Origin: Clostridia bacterium
GTDB lineage: Bacteria > Bacillota > Clostridia > DUPQ01
DNA length: 7,083 nucleotides
Reading direction: 5' to 3'
Assembly: GCA_028690885.1 (NCBI GenBank)
Contig: JAQVAJ010000076.1
Span: 1 to 7,083 of the forward strand
Numbering within the stretch: position 1 is the stretch's first letter; every line of letters begins with the position of its first letter. The translations under genes were made by a program, and so were the position numbers. Below the pieces are notes generated by a model. The model was not told the DNA's origin, did no database searches, and saw nothing but the letters and a program-made list of their open reading frames with translations. Positions 1 through 6,601 of the stretch are shown here, one piece after another.

Positions 1-1071
1 TCCCTTTTCTTTTGCCAGTTCTCTATATTCAGCAGGTATACAGTTTTTAACAAACCAGTCGAAATGATCTCCAACGCAGGACTGGCCAGCTTCATATCCG
101 TAATATCCTTCAATGATTCCGTCTTCAACAACACCGCATATGCCTTTGACGGATTTTTCTTCTTTACCAAGTACCATATGACAGGTTGATGTTCCCATAA
201 TCATTAGCATTTTATCAGCTGTGGTTATTCCAGCTGCAGGCATAGCGACATGAGCGTCAACATTGCTTACTGCAACAGCTGTGCCCTGGCTAAGTGAGGT
301 AAGCTGCTCTCCCAGTTTATTTATATTGCCGGCTTTTGCACCCATTGGAAGAACTTGTTCAGACACTTTGGTTCCGATTATATTTTCCATTCGAGGATCA
401 AGTGCCTTAAAAAATTCTTTCTTAGGAAACCCGTCTTTTTTATGCCACATAGCTTTGTATCCTGCCATGCATGCATTATGAGTTTCGTTACCGGTTAACA
501 TCCATACAACCCAGTCACCGGCTTCTATGAATCTGTAGGTATTTTCATATACATCATATGCATTTTCCAATGTTTCAAGTATTTTAGGAAAGAACCATTC
601 TGAAGATATTTTGCCACCATAACGGTCCAGCCAGTCACAGCCCATGTTTTTTGCTGTTTCATTTATCTTATCAGCTTGTTTCTGTGCTGCATGATGTTTC
701 CAAAGTTTGACATATGAATAAGGATTACTGGAAAACTCGTCTTTTAAACATAAAGGTGTTCCATTATTATCAACACACATCATTGTGCAGGCAGTAAAAT
801 CAATACCTACTCCAACAACTGATTCAGCGTTTATAAAGTTTCTTTTTAAAATAACTGGAACTGTATCGGACAAAACTTTTAGATAATCATTTGGATGCTG
901 TAATGCGAAATCAGCAGGAAGCTTTTGTCCGTTAGGTAATTGTGACTCCATTACTGCGTGAGGATAATTGCTTACCTCTACATCGATTTCTCTACCATTG
1001 CTTAAATCAACCAGAACGGTTCTGCCTGAAAGTGTGCCAAAGTCAATTCCTATTGAGTATTTTTTAGTCAT
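1..1071 (-). CDS. araB: L-ribulokinase, N-terminal 357 residues (3' end outside window)
   Basis: ATP-dependent phosphorylation of L-ribulose to L-ribulose 5-phosphate in cytoplasmic L-arabinose catabolism; a FGGY-family carbohydrate kinase. The frame is open from the ATG at 1071 to the window edge. Seen in the translation: an N-terminal nucleotide-fold start (IGIDFGTLSGR, residues 7-17), VGVGIDFTACT at 86-96, GGKISSEWF at 152-160, GYKAMW at 204-209, NVDAH at 270-274, MGTSTCHM at 292-299, KGICG at 309-313 and YEAGQS at 326-331. K206, D272 and E327 sit where ribulokinases place their ribulose-contacting Lys, Asp and Glu (from family knowledge). Full-length AraB is usually about 530-565 residues, so roughly the last third is missing. 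The ATG is preceded by AAAGGA with 10 bases of spacing; no better in-frame start is visible upstream. It lies 91 bp downstream of phoR on the same strand but belongs to another pathway. araD or araA may follow beyond the window, which is inference. The SSEW and GTSTCHM motifs favour AraB over xylulokinase or glycerol kinase. Confidence 0.95.
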   Translation of the reverse strand, partial: MTKKYSIGIDFGTLSGRTVLVDLSNGREIDVEVSNYPHAVMESQLPNGQKLPADFALQHPNDYLKVLSDTVPVILKRNFINAESVVGVGIDFTACTMMCVDNNGTPLCLKDEFSSNPYSYVKLWKHHAAQKQADKINETAKNMGCDWLDRYGGKISSEWFFPKILETLENAYDVYENTYRFIEAGDWVVWMLTGNETHNACMAGYKAMWHKKDGFPKKEFFKALDPRMENIIGTKVSEQVLPMGAKAGNINKLGEQLTSLSQGTAVAVSNVDAHVAMPAAGITTADKMLMIMGTSTCHMVLGKEEKSVKGICGVVEDGIIEGYYGYEAGQSCVGDHFDWFVKNCIPAEYRELAKEKG

Positions 1072-1081
1072 TGCAGCATAA

Positions 1082-1087
1082 TCCTTT
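1082..1087 (-). promoter_or_regulatory. araB ribosome binding site AAAGGA
   Basis: AAAGGA on the minus strand lies 10 bases before the ATG at 1071 and supports that start. A second ATG at 1079-1077, in another frame, lies only 2 bases after AAAGGA. It would encode three codons and stop on the TGA that overlaps the araB ATG, so it is too close to the Shine-Dalgarno to be a likely start. Confidence 0.6.
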
Positions 1088-1108
1088 CGCTTATTAAAGT
1101 TTAAAGGA
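1082..1108 (-). repeat. short inverted repeat that could sequester the araB Shine-Dalgarno
   Basis: On the minus strand TCCTTT (1108-1103) is exactly complementary to AAAGGA (1087-1082), with a 15-base loop between them. The 3' arm is the araB ribosome binding site, so in the mRNA this 6-bp stem would occlude it. The stem is short and AT-rich, with only two G-C pairs, and may be chance. Confidence 0.25.
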
Positions 1109-1137
1109 AGACAGATGAAATTGCAACATCAGATAGT

Positions 1138-1153
1138 GATTATATTTATAATC
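1138..1153. repeat. 16-bp near-perfect palindrome, candidate operator
   Basis: On the minus strand this reads GATTATA, AA, TATAATC: seven-base arms that are exact inverted repeats around a two-base centre. The two-base centre is too tight for an RNA hairpin, so a dimeric repressor site is the more natural reading. The downstream arm contains TATAAT, a perfect -10 hexamer pointing toward araB. It starts 10 bp after the phoR stop codon. It does not match the Bacillus AraR box that I know (ATTTGTACGTACAAAT type), so no regulator is assigned. An AT-rich palindrome can arise by chance. Confidence 0.25.
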
Positions 1154-1162
1154 TTAACATAT

Positions 1163-2833
1163 TTAATTTATATTAAAGGATATAGATATTTTTGTACCTT
1201 TGTTTATTTTACTTGAAATATCAATTTTCGCGTCATGTAAAGAGGCTGCATGCTTTACGATAGATAATCCCAGTCCTGTTCCGCCTGTATCTTTTGAGTG
1301 GCTTTTATCTACTCTGTAAAATCGTTCAAATACTCTTGGCAGATGCTCCTGCGGTATTCCGATTCCTGTATCAGCTACAGTTAAAACTGCTTTGTTATCA
1401 TTTTTTTCGAGTGTTAATATTACGCTTCCTTCGGCTTTGTTATATACAATAGCATTATCACACAAGTTGTATATCATTTCATAAAGTATGGGAAAATAAC
1501 CTTTGATTATGGTTTTTTGTCCTTCAAAACTGCATTTCACTTTATAGCCTAATGCTTTCTGTTTAAGATCATTTATAACTGTTAAGCAAAGTTCGTCAAG
1601 TCTAACATCCTCGAATTCTTTTATAAGATCAGCTTCGTCCAGCTTTGACAATTTGATTATATCTTCAATAACTTGTAATAGTCTTGCAGCTTCACGATGT
1701 ATAAGTTCTCCAAAACGCGGGATATCTTCTTTTTTTGCGATTTCTTTTGATATAAGTTCAGCATAACCGAGAATTGATGTAAGAGGGGTCTTAAGTTCAT
1801 GAGATACATTAGCAGAAAATTCTTTCCTTCTTTGTTCAGCTTGATCTTTCTCTGTTATATCAGTAATGAATAGAACTGTAGCGAAATTCTTAGATTCTTC
1901 TTTTACAGGACTTGCGAACAACTGATATGTATAACCCGATCTGTTTATCTTTGCGGTATGCGGTTTTCCATTGAGTGATGATTCAATTAGCTCTATATAT
2001 GAAGAGTCTCTGCATGATTCTAGATAATATTGTTTTTGTGATATACCCAATATTTTATTTGCGCTTTTATTTGATGCCAGCACATATCCTTTTTCAGAAA
2101 ATATTACTAATCCTTCACTCATATTATCGGTTATGAAATTAAAGTCATCACGTGTTTTGGTTAGTTCATCCATTCTGGTTTTAATTTCTTTTTTTTGCTT
2201 TTCCATTCTTAAAAGCAAAGGAGAGAGTTCTTCATATGTATCATTGGACAAAGGATTATCAAGGTCTAGTTTGTTTATTGGTTTTACAACTGCTTTAGTT
2301 AAAAGTCTTGCTATTAACAAAGAGATTAAGATTATGAAAATGAAAATCAAAATGAACCAGACAATTGATTCAGTAACAATTCCTAATATGCTTTTTGTAG
2401 TTGAAGCGATACGCAATACATCATTGTTATCTAATTTTAATGCATAATAGTATGTGGATTCTCCTAAGGTGTCAGAAAATCTTGTTATTTCACCCTGCCC
2501 GGTTTTCATTGCATCTATAAACTCTGGCCGGGCTGAATGATTGTCCATAGTTTGAATCTGTGCGAAATTATCATATGTAACTGTTCCATCACTTGATATC
2601 AGTGTTATTCTGTTAAGGCTCTTTGCACCTGCTGAATTTAGATAGCTTGATATATCAATGGTGTTTTCGTTATACGACTTAATTGCTTCTGAAATATATA
2701 TTGATTCGTTTCTAACTTCCCGTTTAATGGATGTTGCAGCATTGTTATATAAGATTGCTGATACAAATGCGAATGTTAGTATCAAAGTCAGTAAAGATGC
2801 AAAAAATATACTTGTGAAAATACGCCTTTTCAT
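1163..2833 (-). CDS. phoR: PhoR-type phosphate sensor histidine kinase
   Basis: Membrane sensor kinase, 556 residues, that would autophosphorylate and pass phosphate to the response regulator encoded just upstream. Layout: membrane segment about 6-29; extracytoplasmic PAS/Cache-like domain about 30-150 (RITLISSDGTVTYD at 75-88); second membrane segment about 150-178; a short HAMP-like linker with PINKLDLDNP at 185-194; charged coiled region about 205-228; cytoplasmic PAS about 229-325 (DNMSEGLVIF at 236-245); then the kinase core. Core motifs are all present: H-box SHELKTP with phospho-acceptor H345, N-box NLCDNA with N460, G1 box DTGIGI at 488-493, F-box FERFYR at 502-507 and G2 box GGTGLGLS at 517-524. 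The ATG at 2833 overlaps the regulator stop as ATGA and follows GGAGG (2844-2840) by 6 bases, so translation is probably coupled. Position next to pst, phoU and the regulator supports the phosphate role; the domain order alone would fit a WalK/VicK-like kinase too. Confidence 0.94.
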   Translation of the reverse strand: MKRRIFTSIFFASLLTLILTFAFVSAILYNNAATSIKREVRNESIYISEAIKSYNENTIDISSYLNSAGAKSLNRITLISSDGTVTYDNFAQIQTMDNHSARPEFIDAMKTGQGEITRFSDTLGESTYYYALKLDNNDVLRIASTTKSILGIVTESIVWFILIFIFIILISLLIARLLTKAVVKPINKLDLDNPLSNDTYEELSPLLLRMEKQKKEIKTRMDELTKTRDDFNFITDNMSEGLVIFSEKGYVLASNKSANKILGISQKQYYLESCRDSSYIELIESSLNGKPHTAKINRSGYTYQLFASPVKEESKNFATVLFITDITEKDQAEQRRKEFSANVSHELKTPLTSILGYAELISKEIAKKEDIPRFGELIHREAARLLQVIEDIIKLSKLDEADLIKEFEDVRLDELCLTVINDLKQKALGYKVKCSFEGQKTIIKGYFPILYEMIYNLCDNAIVYNKAEGSVILTLEKNDNKAVLTVADTGIGIPQEHLPRVFERFYRVDKSHSKDTGGTGLGLSIVKHAASLHDAKIDISSKINKGTKISISFNIN

Positions 2834-3504
2834 ATATTTCCTCCAATCATATATCCAACTCCTCTGACTGTTTTTATTGATTTGCCATTTTTTCCAAGCT
2901 TCTGACGTAAAGTTCGAATGTGCACATCAACAGTTCTTGTTTCTCCGGGATAATCATAACCCCATATTTTCTCTAAAAGATTATCTCTAGTAAGAACAAT
3001 ACCTTTGTTAACCATAAGTTCATGTAATAGCTCGAATTCTTTTAATGTGAGTATTATAGAAGTATTATCAGACGTTACGATATGTGTTTTAGTATTTATA
3101 TATATACCCTCATATTCATATTCATTGGAATCTGGGGCTTTTAAGGTTCTTCGCAGTACTGCCTTGACTCTTGATACCAGCTCCATTACACCAAAAGGTT
3201 TTGTTATATAATCATCTGCGCCACTGTCTAAACCTTTAATCTTGTCAAATTCAGTTCCCTTTGCAGTAACCATAATTACAGGTATGTGTGATGTTTCAGG
3301 AGATGACTTGATTCTGTTTAGTATTTCAAGTCCGTTTTCTTCCGGCAGCATAATATCTAGTAGTATGAGTTCTGGTTTTTTCTTTGAAATTTTCTCATAT
3401 AGAATTTTGGCATTATCCATGCCACAAGCTTCAAAGCCGGTATTGTTTAATGTATAAACAACAAGTTCCAGTATACTGCTGTCATCTTCCACAAAATATA
3501 TCAT
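2830..3504 (-). CDS. phoP: OmpR-class phosphate response regulator PhoP/PhoB
   Basis: DNA-binding response regulator, 224 residues, expected to bind Pho boxes and activate phosphate-starvation genes when phosphorylated by PhoR. The receiver domain (about 1-118) has acidic pocket E6 and D7, phospho-acceptor D50 in LLDIMLP, T80 in VMVTAKG and K102 in ITKPF. The winged-helix domain (about 130-222) shows LTLKEFELL at 152-160, LTRDNLLEKIWGYDYPGETR at 171-190, VDVHIRTLRQKL at 192-203 and TVRGVGYM at 212-219. The frame is open for 15 more codons upstream, to 3549, but that stretch lies inside phoU and does not resemble a receiver. MIYFVEDD is the normal domain start and has its own GGAAG site, so I chose the ATG at 3504. 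It shares one base with the phoU stop (TAATG). The name PhoP follows Gram-positive usage; PhoB is the proteobacterial counterpart. No residue is missing. Confidence 0.94.
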   Translation of the reverse strand: MIYFVEDDSSILELVVYTLNNTGFEACGMDNAKILYEKISKKKPELILLDIMLPEENGLEILNRIKSSPETSHIPVIMVTAKGTEFDKIKGLDSGADDYITKPFGVMELVSRVKAVLRRTLKAPDSNEYEYEGIYINTKTHIVTSDNTSIILTLKEFELLHELMVNKGIVLTRDNLLEKIWGYDYPGETRTVDVHIRTLRQKLGKNGKSIKTVRGVGYMIGGNI

Positions 3505-4154
3505 TATGATACTTCCATATGTATGCCAGTAATAGAAAATACAACCCATTCGGCAATATTAGTAGCATGGTCTCCTATTCTTTCAAGATACTTTGCTATC
3601 ATTATTATATCAACTGCTTGCTCTCCGTGCTTCTTGTCTTTTGATATTAAATTGACAATACCATCTTTAACTTTTGTAAAAAGCTCATCGACAACGTCAT
3701 CATACTCTATTACCTGATTAGCAAGCTCTACATCTTTTTTTACAAAAGCATCAATGCTTTCTGATACCATCTTAATCGTTGCTTTTGCCATATCAGCAAT
3801 ATGTACTCTGTCTTTGCTTTCTGATAAATCTGCAAAGGTTACAATTTCTGCAATATCTCCTGCCTGAACGCCAATTCTGTCCATGTCTGTTATCATTTTC
3901 AATATTGATGATATCTGACGAAGGTCTTTTGCTACTGGCTGTTGTTGTAATATTAGTTTTAGACACATTGCTTCAATATCCTTTTCAACCTGATTGATAT
4001 CTTTTACTGATTCCATTACTTTCTTAGCTAATGTAAGATCATTTTCCAGTAATGCCTTTACTGCAGAGGCTATGGCTGTTTCACACATTGCTCCCATGCC
4101 TATAAGGCTATTGTTCAACTCCTCTAACTGCATGTCAAATTTATTACGCATCAT
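3504..4154 (-). CDS. phoU: phosphate transport system regulator PhoU
   Basis: Cytoplasmic, all-helical regulator, 216 residues, typical PhoU length. In characterised systems PhoU connects the Pst transporter to PhoR, keeps the kinase in its off state when phosphate is plentiful and restrains phosphate uptake. The protein shows the family's two three-helix repeats. The first carries [20 protein letters not shown] at 56-75 and [14 protein letters not shown] at 90-103; the second carries YDDVVDELF at 151-159 and [14 protein letters not shown] at 189-202. The matching D/E-RIG---DIAE and [12 protein letters not shown] segments are the metal-binding signatures of the two repeats. The start is the first of two adjacent ATGs (4154), overlapping the pstB stop as ATGA, with GGGGAGG (4166-4160) 5 bases upstream; the second ATG at 4151 would be spaced 8 bases and is equally usable. 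The stop overlaps the regulator start by one base. Confidence 0.96.
   Translation of the reverse strand: MMRNKFDMQLEELNNSLIGMGAMCETAIASAVKALLENDLTLAKKVMESVKDINQVEKDIEAMCLKLILQQQPVAKDLRQISSILKMITDMDRIGVQAGDIAEIVTFADLSESKDRVHIADMAKATIKMVSESIDAFVKKDVELANQVIEYDDVVDELFTKVKDGIVNLISKDKKHGEQAVDIIMIAKYLERIGDHATNIAEWVVFSITGIHMEVS
3512..3516 (-). promoter_or_regulatory. ribosome binding site GGAAG that fixes the phoP start
   Basis: GGAAG lies within the last codons of phoU, 7 bases before the ATG at 3504. It supports starting the regulator at MIYFVEDD rather than at the upstream in-frame ATG at 3549. Confidence 0.7.
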
Positions 4155-4900
4155 CCGAACCTCCCCGTTATATAGTTTTCTGTACGAATATCTTTTGGGT
4201 TTGAGAAAAGGCTTTCAGTATCGCTCATTTCTATTATTTCACCAAGTAGGAAAAATGCTGTTCTGTCAGATATTCTGGTAGCCTGTTGCATATTATGTGT
4301 GACTATGACAATAGTATATCTGTTTTTTAATTCAAGAACAAGGTCTTCAATCTTGGATGTAGATATTGGATCTAGTGCACTAGTTGGTTCATCCATAAGA
4401 AGTACTTCGGGTTCAACTGCAAGAGCTCTTGCAATACATAGCCTTTGTTGTTGGCCTCCCGAAAGTTCAAGAGCGCTTTTCTTCAATCGATCCTTAACTT
4501 CATTAAAAATAGCAGCATCTGTCAACGATCTCTCCACTAGTTCATCAAGCTTTGCTTTTGATTTTATTCCATGAGTTCTCGGGCCATAAGCGATATTATC
4601 ATAAACACTCATGGGAAATGGGTTAGGTTTCTGAAAAACCATACCTACCCTCTTCCTTAAGAGATTGATATCTATATTTCCATATATGTTAGTCCCGTCT
4701 AATAACACTTCACCCTGTATTTTGCAGCCCTCTATAAGGTCGTTCATCCTGTTAAGGGTTTTTAAAAGAGTAGATTTACCGCAGCCAGAGGGCCCTATAA
4801 AAGCAGTTATCTCATTTTTCTGTATTGATATGTTTACATTCTTTAAAGCCTGAAATGAGTCATAATATAGATTAAGTTTTTTAATTTCAAATTTATCCAT
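4151..4900 (-). CDS. pstB: phosphate ABC transporter ATP-binding protein PstB
   Basis: ATPase subunit of the high-affinity phosphate importer PstSCAB, 249 residues, acting as a dimer on the cytoplasmic face of PstC-PstA. Motifs in order: Walker [10 protein letters not shown] at 36-44, Q-loop Q90 in [20 protein letters not shown] (88-107, a stretch characteristic of PstB), ABC signature LSGGQQQR at 146-153, Walker B VLLMDEP at 166-172 with catalytic E171, D-loop SALD at 174-177, and H-loop H202 in VTHNMQQA. The RMNDL at 51-55 is also typical of PstB. The frame is open 16 codons further upstream, to 4948, but that stretch lies in pstA and is unlike any PstB. The ATG at 4900 has AAAGGA 7 bases upstream and gives the normal family length. 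It overlaps the end of pstA by 8 bases and phoU by 4. Nothing is missing. Confidence 0.98.
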   Translation of the reverse strand: MDKFEIKKLNLYYDSFQALKNVNISIQKNEITAFIGPSGCGKSTLLKTLNRMNDLIEGCKIQGEVLLDGTNIYGNIDINLLRKRVGMVFQKPNPFPMSVYDNIAYGPRTHGIKSKAKLDELVERSLTDAAIFNEVKDRLKKSALELSGGQQQRLCIARALAVEPEVLLMDEPTSALDPISTSKIEDLVLELKNRYTIVIVTHNMQQATRISDRTAFFLLGEIIEMSDTESLFSNPKDIRTENYITGRFG

Positions 4901-5729
4901 TCTTTTTTCCTTTCGTAAACTTTTTGGCAACATAAGCTGACATGGCATTTAAGAATATAACAGTCACAACCAATACAACAGCTGTTGCATATGCTGAATC
5001 AGTATTCATTCCTTCTGACCATAAGGCATAAAGATGTACTGACAGGGTTCTTCCTGAGCCCATAAGGTTTTTTGGTATCTGTGCTACAGTTCCTGATGTA
5101 TATATAAGTACGGCTGTTTCGCCGACAATTCTTCCAATTGATAATATTATACCTGCAAGAATACCTGGCATAGCAGCTGGTAAGACAATTCTGAAAACTG
5201 TCCTGAGTTTTCCAGCACCCAATCCAAAACTGCCTTCTCTATATGTGTCAGGTACGCTTTTTAGTGATTCTTCCGTAGAACGTATTATTACCGGCAGTAT
5301 CATTATCGCTAAAGAGAAGGAACCAGCAAGCATAGAGTAACCCCAGCCTAATGTTGCAACAAAAAGAAGATAACCGAACAAACCATATACTATAGAGGGT
5401 ATACCTGAAAGTGTTTCTGTCGTTATTCTTATAACCTTAACACTTTTACTATTGCGGTTGGCATACTCTACAAGATAAATGCCAGAAAATATTCCTAAAG
5501 GTGCAGCCATTAATAAAGCTGTTATGGTCATTGTAAAAGTATTAACAAGAGCAGGGAATAGCGATACGTTTTCTGATGTGTATTTAAATGCGAACAAATC
5601 CCACGATATATGTGGTACTCCTTTTATTAATATATATATTAAAATACCCGCAACTGTCATTAATGTAATCACAGCTGAGATATATACTATGCTTCTTAAG
5701 AAAATAGTCTGACTCTTTGCACGTTTCAT
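4893..5729 (-). CDS. pstA: phosphate ABC transporter permease PstA
   Basis: Inner-membrane permease subunit, 278 residues, which with PstC forms the phosphate channel of the Pst importer. Hydrophobic stretches at about 13-36, 60-88, 112-128, 133-150, 185-207 and 246-266 fit the six-helix MetI-type fold. The cytoplasmic coupling loop (EAA-type motif) is clear at 165-193, with [15 protein letters not shown] and [11 protein letters not shown], and contacts PstB. Further family signs are [14 protein letters not shown] at 107-120, [12 protein letters not shown] at 197-208 and the basic C-terminal tail [10 protein letters not shown]. The missing WRPG-type motif after helix 1, which PstC has, separates it from PstC. 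The ATG at 5729 overlaps the pstC stop as ATGA and follows AAAGGA (5743-5738) by 8 bases. Confidence 0.96.
   Translation of the reverse strand: MKRAKSQTIFLRSIVYISAVITLMTVAGILIYILIKGVPHISWDLFAFKYTSENVSLFPALVNTFTMTITALLMAAPLGIFSGIYLVEYANRNSKSVKVIRITTETLSGIPSIVYGLFGYLLFVATLGWGYSMLAGSFSLAIMILPVIIRSTEESLKSVPDTYREGSFGLGAGKLRTVFRIVLPAAMPGILAGIILSIGRIVGETAVLIYTSGTVAQIPKNLMGSGRTLSVHLYALWSEGMNTDSAYATAVVLVVTVIFLNAMSAYVAKKFTKGKKNG
4908..4913 (-). promoter_or_regulatory. ribosome binding site AAAGGA that fixes the pstB start
   Basis: AAAGGA sits inside the last codons of pstA, in the KGKKNG tail, 7 bases before the ATG at 4900. It decides for MDKFEIKKL as the N-terminus of PstB. Confidence 0.7.
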
Positions 5730-6601
5730 GACTTAATTCCTTTCTTAATAGCTGAAAACAGAAGATTAATTATTAAAATAAATACGAATAGAACCACTGC
5801 AGTTGCAATAAGTGCTTCTCTGTGTAAATCTGCTGCATATCCCATCTCCAAAACTATATTAGCAGTAAGTGTTCTAAGTCCTTTTAAAAGTCCGGAGGGC
5901 ATTATAGGCTGATTACCAGCTACCATTACGACTGCCATTGTCTCACCTACAGCTCGACCCATACCAAGTATTATACTAGACAGGATTCCAGATTTTGCGG
6001 CTGGTAGCATTGAAAAGAAAACGCTTCTTTCATGACTTGCTCCTAAAGCCAAAGAGCCTTCGTAATAACTGTCAGGTACAGCTCTTATTGCAGCTTCAGA
6101 CATTCCTATTATAGTAGGAAGTATCATAATGCCAAGAACTATGGAAGCTGCTAACATGCTTGTTCCGCTGACTCTAAAAGTGTTTCTAATAAATGGAACT
6201 ATTACCATAAGTCCGAAAAAACCATATACTACTGAGGGTATTCCTGCAAGCAGGTTAATAGTCGGCTTAATTATTTTGTACAATTTAGCAGGGCAGAAGC
6301 GTGCCATAAACACTGCTGTCAGAACTCCGATAGGAACACCTATCGCTAATGCTCCTGCTGTTACATAAAGGCTTCCGATGATCATTGGGAATATTCCATA
6401 TATATCATTTCCAGGTCTCCACTCTTTTCCTGAAAGAAATTCAAGAAATCCAATTTCTTTCATTGCCGGAAGCCCGTTGGCAAAAAGAAATACGCATATT
6501 AGAAGTACTGATATGACGGACATGAAGGCGCTTGCAAAGAAGACAGCCTTCATGATATTTTCCTTTATGCTCTTGCTTTTTTTATTGCTAAGATTATTCA
6601 T
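5726..6601 (-). CDS. pstC: phosphate ABC transporter permease PstC
   Basis: Inner-membrane permease subunit, 291 residues, partner of PstA. Membrane segments are visible at about 18-42, 70-100, 115-137, 147-166, 204-228 and 264-285. PstC-type features are the periplasmic EWRPGNDIYGIFPMIIGS at 60-77, LLAGIPSVVYGFFG at 117-130, the EAA coupling loop EGSLALGASHERSVF plus LPAAKSGILSS at 181-209, and GMGRAVGETMAVVMVAGN at 213-230. The start is the ATG at 6601. A TTG two codons upstream (6607) is in frame but almost touches the Shine-Dalgarno. The chosen start overlaps the pstS stop by 8 bases, so there is no room between the genes for any further pstS sequence. It ends in the ATGA overlap with pstA. 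Confidence 0.96.
   Translation of the reverse strand: MNNLSNKKSKSIKENIMKAVFFASAFMSVISVLLICVFLFANGLPAMKEIGFLEFLSGKEWRPGNDIYGIFPMIIGSLYVTAGALAIGVPIGVLTAVFMARFCPAKLYKIIKPTINLLAGIPSVVYGFFGLMVIVPFIRNTFRVSGTSMLAASIVLGIMILPTIIGMSEAAIRAVPDSYYEGSLALGASHERSVFFSMLPAAKSGILSSIILGMGRAVGETMAVVMVAGNQPIMPSGLLKGLRTLTANIVLEMGYAADLHREALIATAVVLFVFILIINLLFSAIKKGIKS

Larger units (their letters stand above)
1072..1162 (-). promoter_or_regulatory. phoR-araB intergenic region, probable araB leader/promoter
   Basis: This 91-bp AT-rich gap is the only non-coding stretch in the window and separates the end of the phosphate operon from araB. No GC-rich stem followed by a T-run is visible, so no intrinsic terminator can be called for phoR. 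Two weak promoter candidates read toward araB. One is TATAAT at 1144-1139 with no good -35 element. The other is TTGCAA at 1126-1121, a 17-base spacer, then TAAACT at 1103-1098, with 4 of 6 consensus matches in each box. Both are guesses, because TATAAT-like strings are common in AT-rich DNA. The change of pathway across the gap makes a separate araB promoter likely. Confidence 0.45.

Noticed and set aside
263..481. 72-codon plus-strand frame opposite araB
   Set aside because: It lies entirely antisense to clearly conserved ribulokinase sequence and has no recognisable domain.
1069..1079. Three-codon reading frame ATG CTG CAA TGA overlapping the araB start
   Set aside because: Its ATG lies only 2 bases after AAAGGA, too close for efficient initiation, and so short a frame is expected by chance.
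1084..1096. Possible catabolite-repression (cre-like) half site containing TAAGCG
   Set aside because: Only the central AAGCG part agrees; the flanking TG and CA positions of the consensus are absent.
1072..1162. Intrinsic terminator after phoR
   Set aside because: No GC-rich stem followed by a T-run exists in the gap; the only stems are AT-rich and weak.
2133..2447. 104-codon plus-strand frame opposite phoR
   Set aside because: It is the longest plus-strand frame but sits across the PhoR linker and second membrane segment; the sequence is low-complexity K/S/I-rich, as expected from the complement of AT-rich coding DNA.
3505..3549. 15-codon N-terminal extension of the response regulator
   Set aside because: These codons overlap the conserved end of phoU, do not fit a receiver domain, and the start at 3504 has its own ribosome site.
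3994..4281. 95-codon plus-strand frame opposite the pstB-phoU junction
   Set aside because: It crosses two conserved minus-strand genes and has no family resemblance; a shadow of real coding sequence.
4901..4948. 16-codon N-terminal extension of PstB
   Set aside because: It overlaps the end of pstA and is not PstB-like; the start at 4900 gives the normal length and a well-spaced AAAGGA.
5627..5642. AT-only palindrome TTAATATATATATTAA
   Set aside because: It encodes Ile, Tyr and Leu codons of the first PstA membrane helix; an alternating AT run is self-complementary by nature, so no regulatory role is claimed.
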